Positions 1 through 7,152 of a DNA stretch of 11,513 nt are shown here, piece after piece. The notes beneath the pieces are model-generated. The model was not told the DNA's origin, did not search any database, and worked only from the letters and a program-made list of their open reading frames with translations. Each line of letters opens with the position of its first letter. The first letter of the stretch is position 1. The stretch lies in NCBI GenBank assembly GCA_050732575.1, contig JBOHRF010000150.1, forward strand, positions 1 to 11,513, read 5' to 3'. This DNA is from JBBDWZ01 sp050732575. GTDB lineage: Bacteria > Gemmatimonadota > Gemmatimonadetes > Longimicrobiales > RSA9. The position numbers were made by a program, and so were the translations under genes.

Positions 1-14
1 CATCAGGACTCCGC
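1..14 (-). other. Candidate ribosome site and start codon of a third gene downstream of susD
   Basis: Reading the minus strand away from the susD stop, GCGGAG (14-9) is followed after 5 bases by ATG (3-1) at the window edge. The distance from the susD stop to this ATG is 25 bases, a normal intra-operon gap. This looks like the start of another gene co-transcribed with susCD, but only the start codon is inside the window, so its product is unknown. ATG plus a short purine run can occur by chance, hence the low confidence. Confidence 0.3.
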
Positions 15-28
15 TTGCTGTCAGCTGG

Positions 29-1483
29 TCACAGCGGAGTGCAAGGGGAAGGCAACCGGCGCGCGTCACATTCGGATGCCGGGATGATCATGTTGGGATA
101 ACGCGTATCTCCGGGCCGGTCCACCGGCAACGTCTGCAGACGGCCATAGCGCCGGGCATCCAGCCAGCGCGTGCCCTGGGCCCACATCAACGAATACAAC
201 CGGTTGTAGAGGAGCTCCGTGACGAAGGCATCGTTGGAGCTGCCTGCGGTCAAGGCTGTGGCAGCCAGACCGCCGGCGTTTTGACGGACCAGGTTGATGT
301 CATCGATCGCGCCCTGCCGGTTGGCCGTATTCCAGCGGATCTCGGCACGCAGCAGCAACAACTCCTCGTTGTTGATCCAGGGTATGGGCGCACCCAGGTT
401 AACCGTGCCGGGCGTACCGGCTACGTTGTATAAGATCGGCTTGTGCGTGGCGATCAGATCGTTGACGTTAATGGTCCTTCCTGCGGCAATCACCTTCCGG
501 GTAAGTCGAAGATCGGGTGTGCCATCGGCCCGCAGCTGAGCACCGTTGACGATTGACGGATGCACCCAGTACCGATTGTTGGTCAGAACTTCGGTCACTG
601 GGTTGGCTGGCTCGCCGGCCGTGGCGGAGTAGGCAAAGTTCACTCCGTTGGCGAGCGCACCCGGTAGCCCAGTGGTGGTCACGAACGACGCCGTAATGGC
701 CGTGTTGGCCAGCGCCCAACACGCGGCGCAGTTCACGAACGTTGCACGATGTACCTGCATCTTGGCCGCGAGTGCGCGGTTGAATTGAGCGAATGTGGCA
801 GGCGTGGTGAAGCCGGTGTAGCCCGGTGCCATGGTGAAGGGGAAGGCTGTGCCCCCGTTTTGCAGGTCGGCCAGTGCTTCATCCATCAGCGCCGCGGCTG
901 CGGTGAGTGCGTTGGCAAAGGACACGAAGGGTGCGGGCTCCGCTGTGATGTCACGATCTACATCGAGCGGAATGCCAAGCTCACCCGTGCGGATGGCGAT
1001 CCGGTGAATGTGCCGGGCTTTCATGGTCTTCGCGAAGCCTGTCGCTGCCCGCACTTCTGCCGGGGACAGCCCTGCTGCAAGGGGCAGCGCGGCCAGGTAC
1101 GTGTTGATGGTCCGAATGGCGGCGAACGGACCGCTCCAGATTCCCGAATGGCGTCCGGTTGGGTCGGCCGGCCCGCGGATTTGTTCGCCCGTTTCACGCG
1201 GATCGTTGTTCAGCAGGTTGAAGCCTTCGCGGCCATACAGCCCGTAGAAGGCAAGTTCCGTCCCGACATCCGTGAACGCCTGAGAGAAGATACCGGTTGC
1301 GGCGCGGGCCAGGACCGCGCGCGTCGGTGAGCCGGTCAGCTCTTCCGCCGTAGGCGCATTGGTGTTGAGAACGTCCATGTCACCGCAGGCTGACAACACC
1401 AGGGCCGCAGCCACGGTTGCAAGGGAGCGCACGCTCATTTTGCGAAGCTCCCAGGTTCGGGTTGTTGCGATCTTGGTCATCAT
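29..1483 (-). CDS. SusD/RagB-family outer-membrane lipoprotein
   Basis: Surface lipoprotein that, in this family, caps a SusC channel and captures the ligand (glycan, peptide or other large nutrient) before TonB-driven import. The 484-residue product has a lipoprotein signal ending LSAC with lipidated Cys33. Typical SusD features follow: PWINNEELLLLRAEI (368-382), GAIDDINLVRQNAGG (391-405) and the C-terminal ELLYNRLYSLMWAQGTRW block (423-440). I chose the ATG at 1483 because it overlaps the susC stop as TGATG, implying translational coupling. ATG 1438, preceded by GGGAG, would give a shorter, more standard signal peptide with Cys18 and is a real alternative. The reading frame stays open farther upstream inside susC, but that part is not coding. 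Cys252/255 and Cys472/481 could form disulfides. The ligand cannot be told from sequence. Confidence 0.95.
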   Translation of the reverse strand: MMTKIATTRTWELRKMSVRSLATVAAALVLSACGDMDVLNTNAPTAEELTGSPTRAVLARAATGIFSQAFTDVGTELAFYGLYGREGFNLLNNDPRETGEQIRGPADPTGRHSGIWSGPFAAIRTINTYLAALPLAAGLSPAEVRAATGFAKTMKARHIHRIAIRTGELGIPLDVDRDITAEPAPFVSFANALTAAAALMDEALADLQNGGTAFPFTMAPGYTGFTTPATFAQFNRALAAKMQVHRATFVNCAACWALANTAITASFVTTTGLPGALANGVNFAYSATAGEPANPVTEVLTNNRYWVHPSIVNGAQLRADGTPDLRLTRKVIAAGRTINVNDLIATHKPILYNVAGTPGTVNLGAPIPWINNEELLLLRAEIRWNTANRQGAIDDINLVRQNAGGLAATALTAGSSNDAFVTELLYNRLYSLMWAQGTRWLDARRYGRLQTLPVDRPGDTRYPNMIIPASECDARRLPSPCTPL

Positions 1484-4431
1484 CAGAACCCCACGGTGAT
1501 GTTGAAGAAGATGCTGCGACTCGGCGGATAGGGGCCGATGTCCAGATTGTTGCGGATGGCTGCGGCACCGAAGTTTGCCACCTCGGGGTCGAGACCCGTG
1601 TACTGGGTCCACATGAAGAGGTTGCGGCCGGTCACACCCAGCCGAACGTTCGGGTCGCCAATGCTGAGCGACTGAACGAAGCGCTGCGGCACATCCACGC
1701 TCAATGCGACTTCGCGCACTTTGACGAAGGACGCGTCCTCGATGTACGGCTGAATCGAGCCCGACAGGTAGCCGCGATAACGCTGGCGCCAGGTCTCGGT
1801 TCCCCAATCTTTCGAACTACGTCCATCATCCTGCAGATACTGCGTCAGGTTGATGACGTCGCCTCCCTGCTGCCAATCGAGCACGACGCTGGCAGTCAGG
1901 GCTTTGTAACGCACGTCATTCACAAAGCCAACGCGGAAGTCGGGTGCCGAATTGCCCAGTTGGGTCAGCACCGCGCCACGCGTGCCGTCGTCGTTCTGCT
2001 CGAAGCCAACGATCTGTGTGATCGGCTTGCCCTGCTCGACGCGTGTGCGGCCCAGGTTTCCGAAACCCGATGCAGTGGGGAAGAACGCGGGCAAGCCGGC
2101 CAGATCTTCCACTTCGCTGGTGTAACGCGTGAACGTGCCGCGCGTAATCCACTGCGCATCACGCGTCTGCACTGGCGTGTAACCGAGCGAGAACTCCATC
2201 CCCGAATTCCGGATCTTGCCGCCGTTGAACACCTGGCTGGTGAAGCCCGATGAGGGCGCCGGCACGCGCTGCAACAGCAGGTTCGTGGTATTGCGGGTGA
2301 AGCCGGTGATTTCCCACGTGAGCCGGCGGTTCAACGCCTCGCCGTCGATGCCGGCTTCCACTTCCTTGAGCCGTTCGGGCTCGACGTCGGCAAAGCCGGC
2401 CGCGGTCGATACTGTGACGCCTTGCTGGCCGCCCAGCTGGGGCGTGCTCAGGTTGGTGAACTTCTGACCGAAGAGCGGCTGGTTGCCGGTTTCTCCGTAG
2501 GCCACGCGCAGTTTCAATTCACTGCCTTGACCGAGGAGATCAAAGAACCGGTACGAGCCGGACAACTTGGGGAACACATAGTACTTGTCGATGCTGCCAT
2601 TCACGCTGCTGCGCTCGGCACGCAGACCGGCCTGCACGAGCACGCGCTGCTCGAGCATGGTCAGGGATTCCTGCAGATACAGCGCGAGCGTGCGCTCCTG
2701 AACCAGATTCTCGGTGGCCGTGACGTTGGTGCCCTGGCTCACGTTACGCTGACCCGGGAGCAGGTTCTGGGTCCGGATCTGGAACGTGTTGAGCCGCCGG
2801 TCCTCGTACTGCAGACCAAACGATGTGGAGGCCGTCAGAAAACCGGTGTCATAGGTGTGGATGGCGTTCAGGTTCCAGTTGTAGAACAGGCTTCGCCCGC
2901 CACTCTCCACCGATTCACCCGGCAAAGCAGCAGTACGCTCGTAGAACAGGTCATTGGGTGACCAGACGTCGTTGCGTTGGTCGAATCCGTCCATCCCGCC
3001 GCCCATCACCAGGCGCAGGCTCTGACGTTCGGACGCGTAGGCGTTCCAGCCCAGCGTCGCGCCGCCCGTGAATCGGTTGGTTTCCTCGTGGTTGACGCCC
3101 AGCTCGGTCAGCTGGATAGGATTGGCCTGTACGCCAACCGTGGGCGTCGGATAGGTACCATCGGCATTCTTTTGGAGGAAGTTTACAAAGCTCGGTATGT
3201 AGGCAATGGCGTATCCATGACAGCCGTAATTGTTGCAGTTGTTGTTCCAGCCCCGGTCATTCTCGGCGCGATTGAATACGCTGGAGACGTTCAGCTCGAT
3301 GCCCGTGCCCAGCACCTGGTCTACGTTGACCCGGATGCCCTGGCGGCTGGCGCCCGTCGAGCGCTCGATGCCTTCCTCGTTTTTCCAGCTGCCGGAAACG
3401 AAATAGCGGGTATTGTCGGAACCGCCCCGGACGTCTGCCACCGTCTCAGTCGACAACTTTCGGCTGTCGTAAACCTGGCCGAACTGATCGAAATAGGGGT
3501 TGGGATTCTCGGCGAAGAAGGGACGCGCCGCTTCCCCAAAACGAACCAGCGCCGAGTCCAGGGTCCAGCGCCGGCTCTCCAGCAGGCGCAGCGGACTGGC
3601 CATGCCGAACCGCTGGCTCAAATTGATCCGAGGTGCGCCTGCCTGGCCGCGTGAGGTCGTGATGACCACCACGCCGTTAGATGCCTTTGATCCGTAGATC
3701 GATGAAGCCGCGGCACCCTTCAGGACCTCGATGGTCGCGATGTCGGCTGGATTGAGGTCGGCGATCCGGTTGACCGGATCTGCTTCCAGCGTGGGGGAAG
3801 CCGCATTATTGACCACTCCGCGACCGCTCGGGACACTGGCGTTCGAGTAGATCACGCCGTCCACCACGAACAGGGGGTCAAACGCGCCCAGAATGGTGCC
3901 GTTGCCGCGAATCTGCATCTGCACACCACCACCCGGTGCGCCCGAGTTGGTCTGCAGGTTCACGCCCGTGATTTTGCCGGTCAAGGCGTTGAGCACGGTG
4001 GGCGAGGAGACCCTGGCCACGTCGTCACCGGATACATACGCGATAGCCGTGGTGGCACTGCGGCGCGCGACCGTGGTGGCCTGACCGGTCACTACCAACT
4101 CATCCAGCTTGAAGACATCCTGGTCGAGCGCCACATCCAGGGTGGTTTGGCCGGCCGGAACCGACACCTCTGCCCGTGCGTAGCCGAAGGCGCGAACCTG
4201 AAGCCTGACATCGCCAGCCGGCGCGTTGATCAGGAATCGGCCGTCGGCCCCGCTGACTACTACCTCAGATCGCAGTTGTCCAACCAACGATACCGATGCG
4301 GCCGGTACCGGCTGGCCTGATCCGGTCACGGTCACTCGACCGCTAATGCGTCTGCCCTGCGCTGTCATCTCGGTTGGTAAGAGCATGGCCAGCGCGGCAA
4401 GGCCCCCAAATAAGAGTGCGCGTTTGCCCAC
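1483..4431 (-). CDS. SusC/RagA-family TonB-linked outer-membrane transporter
   Basis: Outer-membrane TonB-dependent channel that works with the SusD-like lipoprotein encoded immediately after it. The 982-residue product has a signal peptide ending near TAQ (about 25). A carboxypeptidase-regulatory-like beta domain (about 28-100) follows, then a TonB-box-like DELVVTG (110-116). The plug (about 120-260) contains PLFVVDGVIY and IEVLKGAAASSIYGSKASNG, and a long beta-barrel ends in an aromatic terminus (NITVGF). Length and domain order are normal for SusC. There is no STN/FecR-interaction domain, so transcriptional signalling through an anti-sigma factor is unlikely. The start is GTG at 4431, supported by a perfect AGGAGG four bases upstream and by the signal peptide. 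Cys399 and Cys404 sit close together in an early barrel loop. The imported substrate is unknown. Confidence 0.97.
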   Translation of the reverse strand: MGKRALLFGGLAALAMLLPTEMTAQGRRISGRVTVTGSGQPVPAASVSLVGQLRSEVVVSGADGRFLINAPAGDVRLQVRAFGYARAEVSVPAGQTTLDVALDQDVFKLDELVVTGQATTVARRSATTAIAYVSGDDVARVSSPTVLNALTGKITGVNLQTNSGAPGGGVQMQIRGNGTILGAFDPLFVVDGVIYSNASVPSGRGVVNNAASPTLEADPVNRIADLNPADIATIEVLKGAAASSIYGSKASNGVVVITTSRGQAGAPRINLSQRFGMASPLRLLESRRWTLDSALVRFGEAARPFFAENPNPYFDQFGQVYDSRKLSTETVADVRGGSDNTRYFVSGSWKNEEGIERSTGASRQGIRVNVDQVLGTGIELNVSSVFNRAENDRGWNNNCNNYGCHGYAIAYIPSFVNFLQKNADGTYPTPTVGVQANPIQLTELGVNHEETNRFTGGATLGWNAYASERQSLRLVMGGGMDGFDQRNDVWSPNDLFYERTAALPGESVESGGRSLFYNWNLNAIHTYDTGFLTASTSFGLQYEDRRLNTFQIRTQNLLPGQRNVSQGTNVTATENLVQERTLALYLQESLTMLEQRVLVQAGLRAERSSVNGSIDKYYVFPKLSGSYRFFDLLGQGSELKLRVAYGETGNQPLFGQKFTNLSTPQLGGQQGVTVSTAAGFADVEPERLKEVEAGIDGEALNRRLTWEITGFTRNTTNLLLQRVPAPSSGFTSQVFNGGKIRNSGMEFSLGYTPVQTRDAQWITRGTFTRYTSEVEDLAGLPAFFPTASGFGNLGRTRVEQGKPITQIVGFEQNDDGTRGAVLTQLGNSAPDFRVGFVNDVRYKALTASVVLDWQQGGDVINLTQYLQDDGRSSKDWGTETWRQRYRGYLSGSIQPYIEDASFVKVREVALSVDVPQRFVQSLSIGDPNVRLGVTGRNLFMWTQYTGLDPEVANFGAAAIRNNLDIGPYPPSRSIFFNITVGF

Positions 4432-4435
4432 AGGT

Positions 4436-4441
4436 CCTCCT
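4436..4441 (-). promoter_or_regulatory. Ribosome binding site of susC (supports GTG start)
   Basis: AGGAGG on the minus strand lies 4 bases before the GTG at 4431. The next in-frame ATG lies inside the signal peptide, so this site decides the start. The spacing is slightly short, but the match is full length. Confidence 0.75.
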
Positions 4442-4620
4442 GAGGATACGGGTGGCGTGTTGACTTCTCACAGGGGCGGAAAAGAGCGCAGACCACCGTT
4501 TCAGCCCTGGTTTCAGCGTGTGCGCTAGCCCCGGCTCTATCCGCTTTCGCGTCAACCTACGAACGCGCTAAGAGGCGGTCCAGTGACGTGGGACAGGATT
4601 CACGTAATGAAATGCAGGTC

Positions 4621-4668
4621 CGCGGGTCGGGGGTATTTCAACCCGCGTCGTGAGGGCTTATCGACGCG
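4621..4668 (-). repeat. Two overlapping, mutually exclusive 7-bp hairpins in the susC leader region
   Basis: The plus strand reads CGCGGGT (4621-4627) paired with ACCCGCG (4641-4647), and CGCGTCG (4644-4650) paired with CGACGCG (4662-4668). The two stems share bases 4644-4647, so only one can form at a time. They lie about 190-240 bases upstream of the susC start. The arrangement resembles an attenuator switch, but no T-run follows either stem and its role is unproven. Confidence 0.4.
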
Positions 4669-4687
4669 ACCTGGTGAGGCAGTGCAA

Positions 4688-4715
4688 GGCCCCCAATATC
4701 GGTCTATCGGGGGCC
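4688..4715 (-). terminator. Possible terminator hairpin after the M56 gene
   Basis: GGCCCCC (4688-4694) pairs perfectly with GGGGGCC (4709-4715) around a 14-base loop, about 53 bases past the TAG stop of the M56 gene. The stem is all G-C. There is no U-tract on either side, so it may act only as a 3'-end stabiliser or a Rho-assisted stop. Confidence 0.4.
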
Positions 4716-4767
4716 ATGTTCGACCTCGACTATCGCGCGTTCGCTTTCGATGGCCTATGGTCCGCCT

Positions 4768-6690
4768 CTATTTCTTGGTCGTGATGTGGATCACCCCACT
4801 CGCCGCTCGCTCACCATAGAGCGCCACCGCGGCTGCGCCCTTGAGGACTTCAATTCTCTCGATGTCAGAATGATCGATCAGTTTACCCAACAAATTGACC
4901 AGATCCAGGCCCGCGCCCATGACTACGCCGTCGACCACTACCAGGGGGTTGCCGCTGGCCAGGTCGCGCACGCGAATTTTGTCGACCATGCTTTTGTCAG
5001 ACATGGCTTTGTACAGCTGAATCGCTTCGTTATCCAGGTGTGCTTTCTCACGCGCAACCTTGACCTTCTCGGCGTCCTTCTCAGACAGCGGCCTTATCAT
5101 CTCGAACTTGGCGCGCTCTCCGTCAGTCATGGCGCGCAACTGGATCGTTTCCACATTCGACGCCGCCTCGGCCGCAACGTACACTTGCTGTCGGCTGATG
5201 TAGCCTGGCGTGCGCACATCCAGGGTGCGCTCACCGGCCGGTACATTGGCAATGACGAAACGACCATTCGCGTCCGTCATCGTGGAGTGCGGGCCGATCG
5301 TGACATGAGCTTTGACCGCGGGTCGACCGGTTTCCTCGATGATTACCTGGCCCGTGATGGTGCCACGACGACCCGTGGCTTCGATTTCCGCCATCTTGAC
5401 CTTCTGGAAATCGGCATCCGTCCTGGCCATTTCGGCCATCATCTTTTCCAGCTCGGCCTGCTGCTTCGCGCTCACTTTCACCTCGGTCAGTGCTTTGCGC
5501 AGCTCATCGGCCTCGATCTCGACTGCACTCACCTCCGTTTTCGGTCGCGTGGTGATCACCACGGCACCCAATCGGCCGCGCGTTCCATAACGACGCGAGG
5601 CATCGGCCGGAGTCAGCACCTGAATGCTGGCGATTTCGAGATGAGTCAGGTCGGGCTGCGCGCGTGCCGCCAGCAGCTTGCCATCCACCACCAACAGCGG
5701 AGTGCCTTCCTGCTGTGGGCTGACTGTACGGCGTTCCTGAGCCGAAGCCGGTGCAGCGGCCGGCGCGCCGGCTATCACGGCGCCGATCAGTGCCAGGATG
5801 GACAACACCATCAATGTGGCGGCGCGCGTCAGCGCGTACCGATATCGAATGGGGGTCATGGCGCGAATTCTCCTCTCCAGCGATGTGCGCGGCTCGGCCA
5901 GAGCCGCCAGTGTGGGATAGGTTATCGTGGCGCCGCCGGCGACATCCAGCAGCATGGAACCGTAGGCCAGTGCGGACACGCCGCCGCGCAGCACGCGCGC
6001 ATCGCAATCCAGTTCGATGGCCAGACGCAGACGTCGCAACTGCCACCAGAGCGCCGGGTTCCACGGGAATAGAACGATGAGAATGGGCGCCAGCGCGAGC
6101 AGCCACGGATCTCCCGCCCGCGTGTGCTCCACTTCGTGTCGCACAATCATGTGTTGACGCTCGGCATCTCCAGCCAGCAACCACGACGGCACGACTACAC
6201 GGGGGCGCATCAGCCCGACTACCGCAGGACCGAACTCATCGGAAATCAGGACCCGCTCGCCGGCCAGCATAGCCTCCCGCCATCGGGCCCGCAGCACGCG
6301 CAGCTTTTGCCAGCCGTACAGCCAACGCAGCCCGAGCAGCAGCGCCGCCAAAGACCACACGCCCAGAACAACATCACGCGCCGACCAACGGAGATTGTCC
6401 AACGCCCGTGATGCAGGAATCACTGCCTGCGATTCAGCCACCACTCCGTCAGCCACTGCCAGGTCTTCGGGCAGCACGATCATGCCGCCCCCACGCTTCA
6501 TGGAGTCCGGCCAGACATCGGGGAGCGTCAGCGCAAGGAAGGGCAACGCAATGGACAGCAACAGCGCGCCTACCCAGACAAAACGAGTGGCCCGCTGGGC
6601 GTCCCGCAACACCTGCTCCAGCGCCCTCGCCCCGGTGCCCACCAGGATGGCCAGCACGGCCGCACGTAACATCCACTCGAGCAGATGCAT
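4768..6690 (-). CDS. BlaR1-type M56 metallopeptidase with C-terminal TonB-plug-like modules
   Basis: Membrane zinc protease of the BlaR1/MecR1 family, expected to sense an envelope signal and trigger loss of the BlaI-type repressor encoded just upstream. Numbered from ATG 6690 (640 aa), membrane segments are near 7-20, 35-57, 106-125 and 287-308, with another hydrophobic stretch at 197-214. The zinc site is HEVEH (185-189), with Glu226 in ELDCD as the likely third ligand. After the last membrane segment comes an AxA-like ASAQE (315-319). Next are a plug-like segment (331-381, LLVVDGK to YGTRGRLGAVVITT), a helical linker, a carboxypeptidase-regulatory-like domain (442-520), a second helical stretch, and a plug-like C-terminus (581-640, VVVDGVV, IERIEVLKGAAA, YGERAASG). 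No beta-lactam-binding sensor is present. ATG 6690 overlaps the blaI stop as TGATG and has AAGGAGG 7 bases upstream; GTG 6693 is possible. Confidence 0.93.
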   Translation of the reverse strand: MHLLEWMLRAAVLAILVGTGARALEQVLRDAQRATRFVWVGALLLSIALPFLALTLPDVWPDSMKRGGGMIVLPEDLAVADGVVAESQAVIPASRALDNLRWSARDVVLGVWSLAALLLGLRWLYGWQKLRVLRARWREAMLAGERVLISDEFGPAVVGLMRPRVVVPSWLLAGDAERQHMIVRHEVEHTRAGDPWLLALAPILIVLFPWNPALWWQLRRLRLAIELDCDARVLRGGVSALAYGSMLLDVAGGATITYPTLAALAEPRTSLERRIRAMTPIRYRYALTRAATLMVLSILALIGAVIAGAPAAAPASAQERRTVSPQQEGTPLLVVDGKLLAARAQPDLTHLEIASIQVLTPADASRRYGTRGRLGAVVITTRPKTEVSAVEIEADELRKALTEVKVSAKQQAELEKMMAEMARTDADFQKVKMAEIEATGRRGTITGQVIIEETGRPAVKAHVTIGPHSTMTDANGRFVIANVPAGERTLDVRTPGYISRQQVYVAAEAASNVETIQLRAMTDGERAKFEMIRPLSEKDAEKVKVAREKAHLDNEAIQLYKAMSDKSMVDKIRVRDLASGNPLVVVDGVVMGAGLDLVNLLGKLIDHSDIERIEVLKGAAAVALYGERAASGVIHITTKK

Positions 6691-7064
6691 CACTCTGCCT
6701 CCTTCATTCGATCCAGCAGAAGCTTGCGCATCCGCTTCAGCTCTTCCGGCGCGATTTGACGTTCGGTGACCAGTTGCGCCAACAATTGCTCCGCCGATCC
6801 GTGAAATATCTTGTCCAACAACCGGGTCAACGCCGTGCCCCCGGCCGCGTCGGCCGCCACCAACGGCCGATACCGATACGCGCGCCCCTCCGCCTCGTGA
6901 TCAACGTAGCCCTTCTCCTCCAGCGTCTGCAGCGCCGATAGCACGGAAGTGTAAGCCAGATCATCGCTTAGCTCCTCGCGCACCTGCGCTACAGTGGCCG
7001 GTCCCAGCCGCCACAGGATGCTCATGATGTCGAGCTCTCGCTCGGTGAATGCCGGTTCGGCCAT
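6690..7064 (-). CDS. BlaI/MecI/CopY-family transcriptional repressor
   Basis: Small winged-helix repressor of 124 residues that, in this family, binds DNA as a dimer and is removed when the partner M56 protease is activated. The N-terminal part shows the standard order: FTERELDIMSILWRLGPATV (6-25), a recognition helix in AYTSVLSALQTLEEKGYV (37-54), and a wing ending YRYRP (63-67). The helical C-terminal part (about 75-124) should dimerise. The familiar Asn-Phe cleavage site of staphylococcal BlaI is not evident. ATG 7064 is preceded by GGGAG with an 8-base gap and gives the usual length; a TTG at 7079 would add five residues. The gene overlaps the M56 gene, so the two form one operon, probably autorepressed through the palindrome upstream. 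Confidence 0.95.
   Translation of the reverse strand: MAEPAFTERELDIMSILWRLGPATVAQVREELSDDLAYTSVLSALQTLEEKGYVDHEAEGRAYRYRPLVAADAAGGTALTRLLDKIFHGSAEQLLAQLVTERQIAPEELKRMRKLLLDRMKEAE
6698..6704 (-). promoter_or_regulatory. Ribosome binding site of the M56 gene inside the blaI 3' end
   Basis: AAGGAGG lies 7 bases before ATG 6690 and only 4 bases before GTG 6693, which favours the ATG. It sits within the last codons of the repressor gene, so the two genes are probably translationally coupled. Confidence 0.7.
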
Positions 7065-7081
7065 CCGCCCATCTCCCAATC

Positions 7082-7097
7082 TACTGGAGTTCCAGTA
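7082..7097. promoter_or_regulatory. Palindromic candidate operator for the BlaI-type repressor
   Basis: TACTGGAGTTCCAGTA is a perfect palindrome of two 7-base arms around GT. It sits 18 bases upstream of the repressor ATG and overlaps the start site predicted from the promoter at 7100-7128. BlaI-family dimers bind short inverted repeats at this place in their own promoters, so autorepression is the natural reading. The half-site sequence differs from the staphylococcal TACA/TGTA type. Confidence 0.6.
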
Positions 7098-7099
7098 CT

Positions 7100-7128
7100 A
7101 GGATGGCAGTGGATCGGGCGGAGGTCAA
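7100..7128 (-). promoter_or_regulatory. Promoter of the blaI-M56 operon
   Basis: On the minus strand, a TTGACC -35 box (7128-7123) is followed by a 17-base spacer and an extended -10, TGC then CATCCT (7105-7100). The -35 matches the sigma-70 consensus at 5 of 6 bases; the -10 is weak (3 of 6) but has the TGn extension. Transcription would begin around 7093, inside the palindrome. Confidence 0.5.
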
Positions 7129-7152
7129 GGGCCTTGGGATGTTTCCGATGAA

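Larger units (their letters stand above)
4432..4767. other. 336-bp intergenic region between the M56 gene and susC
   Basis: Both flanking genes read on the minus strand, so this gap should hold the end of the blaI-M56 transcript and the promoter and leader of susC. I see three 7-bp inverted repeats (listed separately) and the susC ribosome site. A TTGACG box (4550-4555, minus) could be a -35 element, but no convincing -10 sits 16-18 bases downstream. No open frame here resembles a protein. Confidence 0.6.

Noticed and set aside
1484..1807. N-terminal extension of the susD frame upstream of ATG 1483
   Set aside because: It lies wholly inside the susC 3' end and encodes Arg/His-rich sequence ahead of a proper lipoprotein signal peptide.
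749..2253. Two long plus-strand frames (749-1330 and 1417-2253) opposite susD and susC
   Set aside because: They are shadows of the antisense genes, with no recognisable family and no ribosome site.
4579..4584. TCCAGT half-site of the blaI palindrome upstream of susC
   Set aside because: Only one 6-base half is present, with no partner at the right spacing. A single hexamer is expected by chance in a gap of this size, so it does not show that the repressor controls susC.
4750..6072. 440-codon plus-strand open frame opposite the M56 gene
   Set aside because: It is antisense to a gene with clear HEVEH, membrane and plug motifs. Its composition (many His, Gln, Arg) is typical of a shadow frame.
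4768..7064. Classical beta-lactamase BlaR1/BlaI resistance locus
   Set aside because: No penicillin-binding sensor domain and no beta-lactamase gene is present. The sensor region is plug-like instead.
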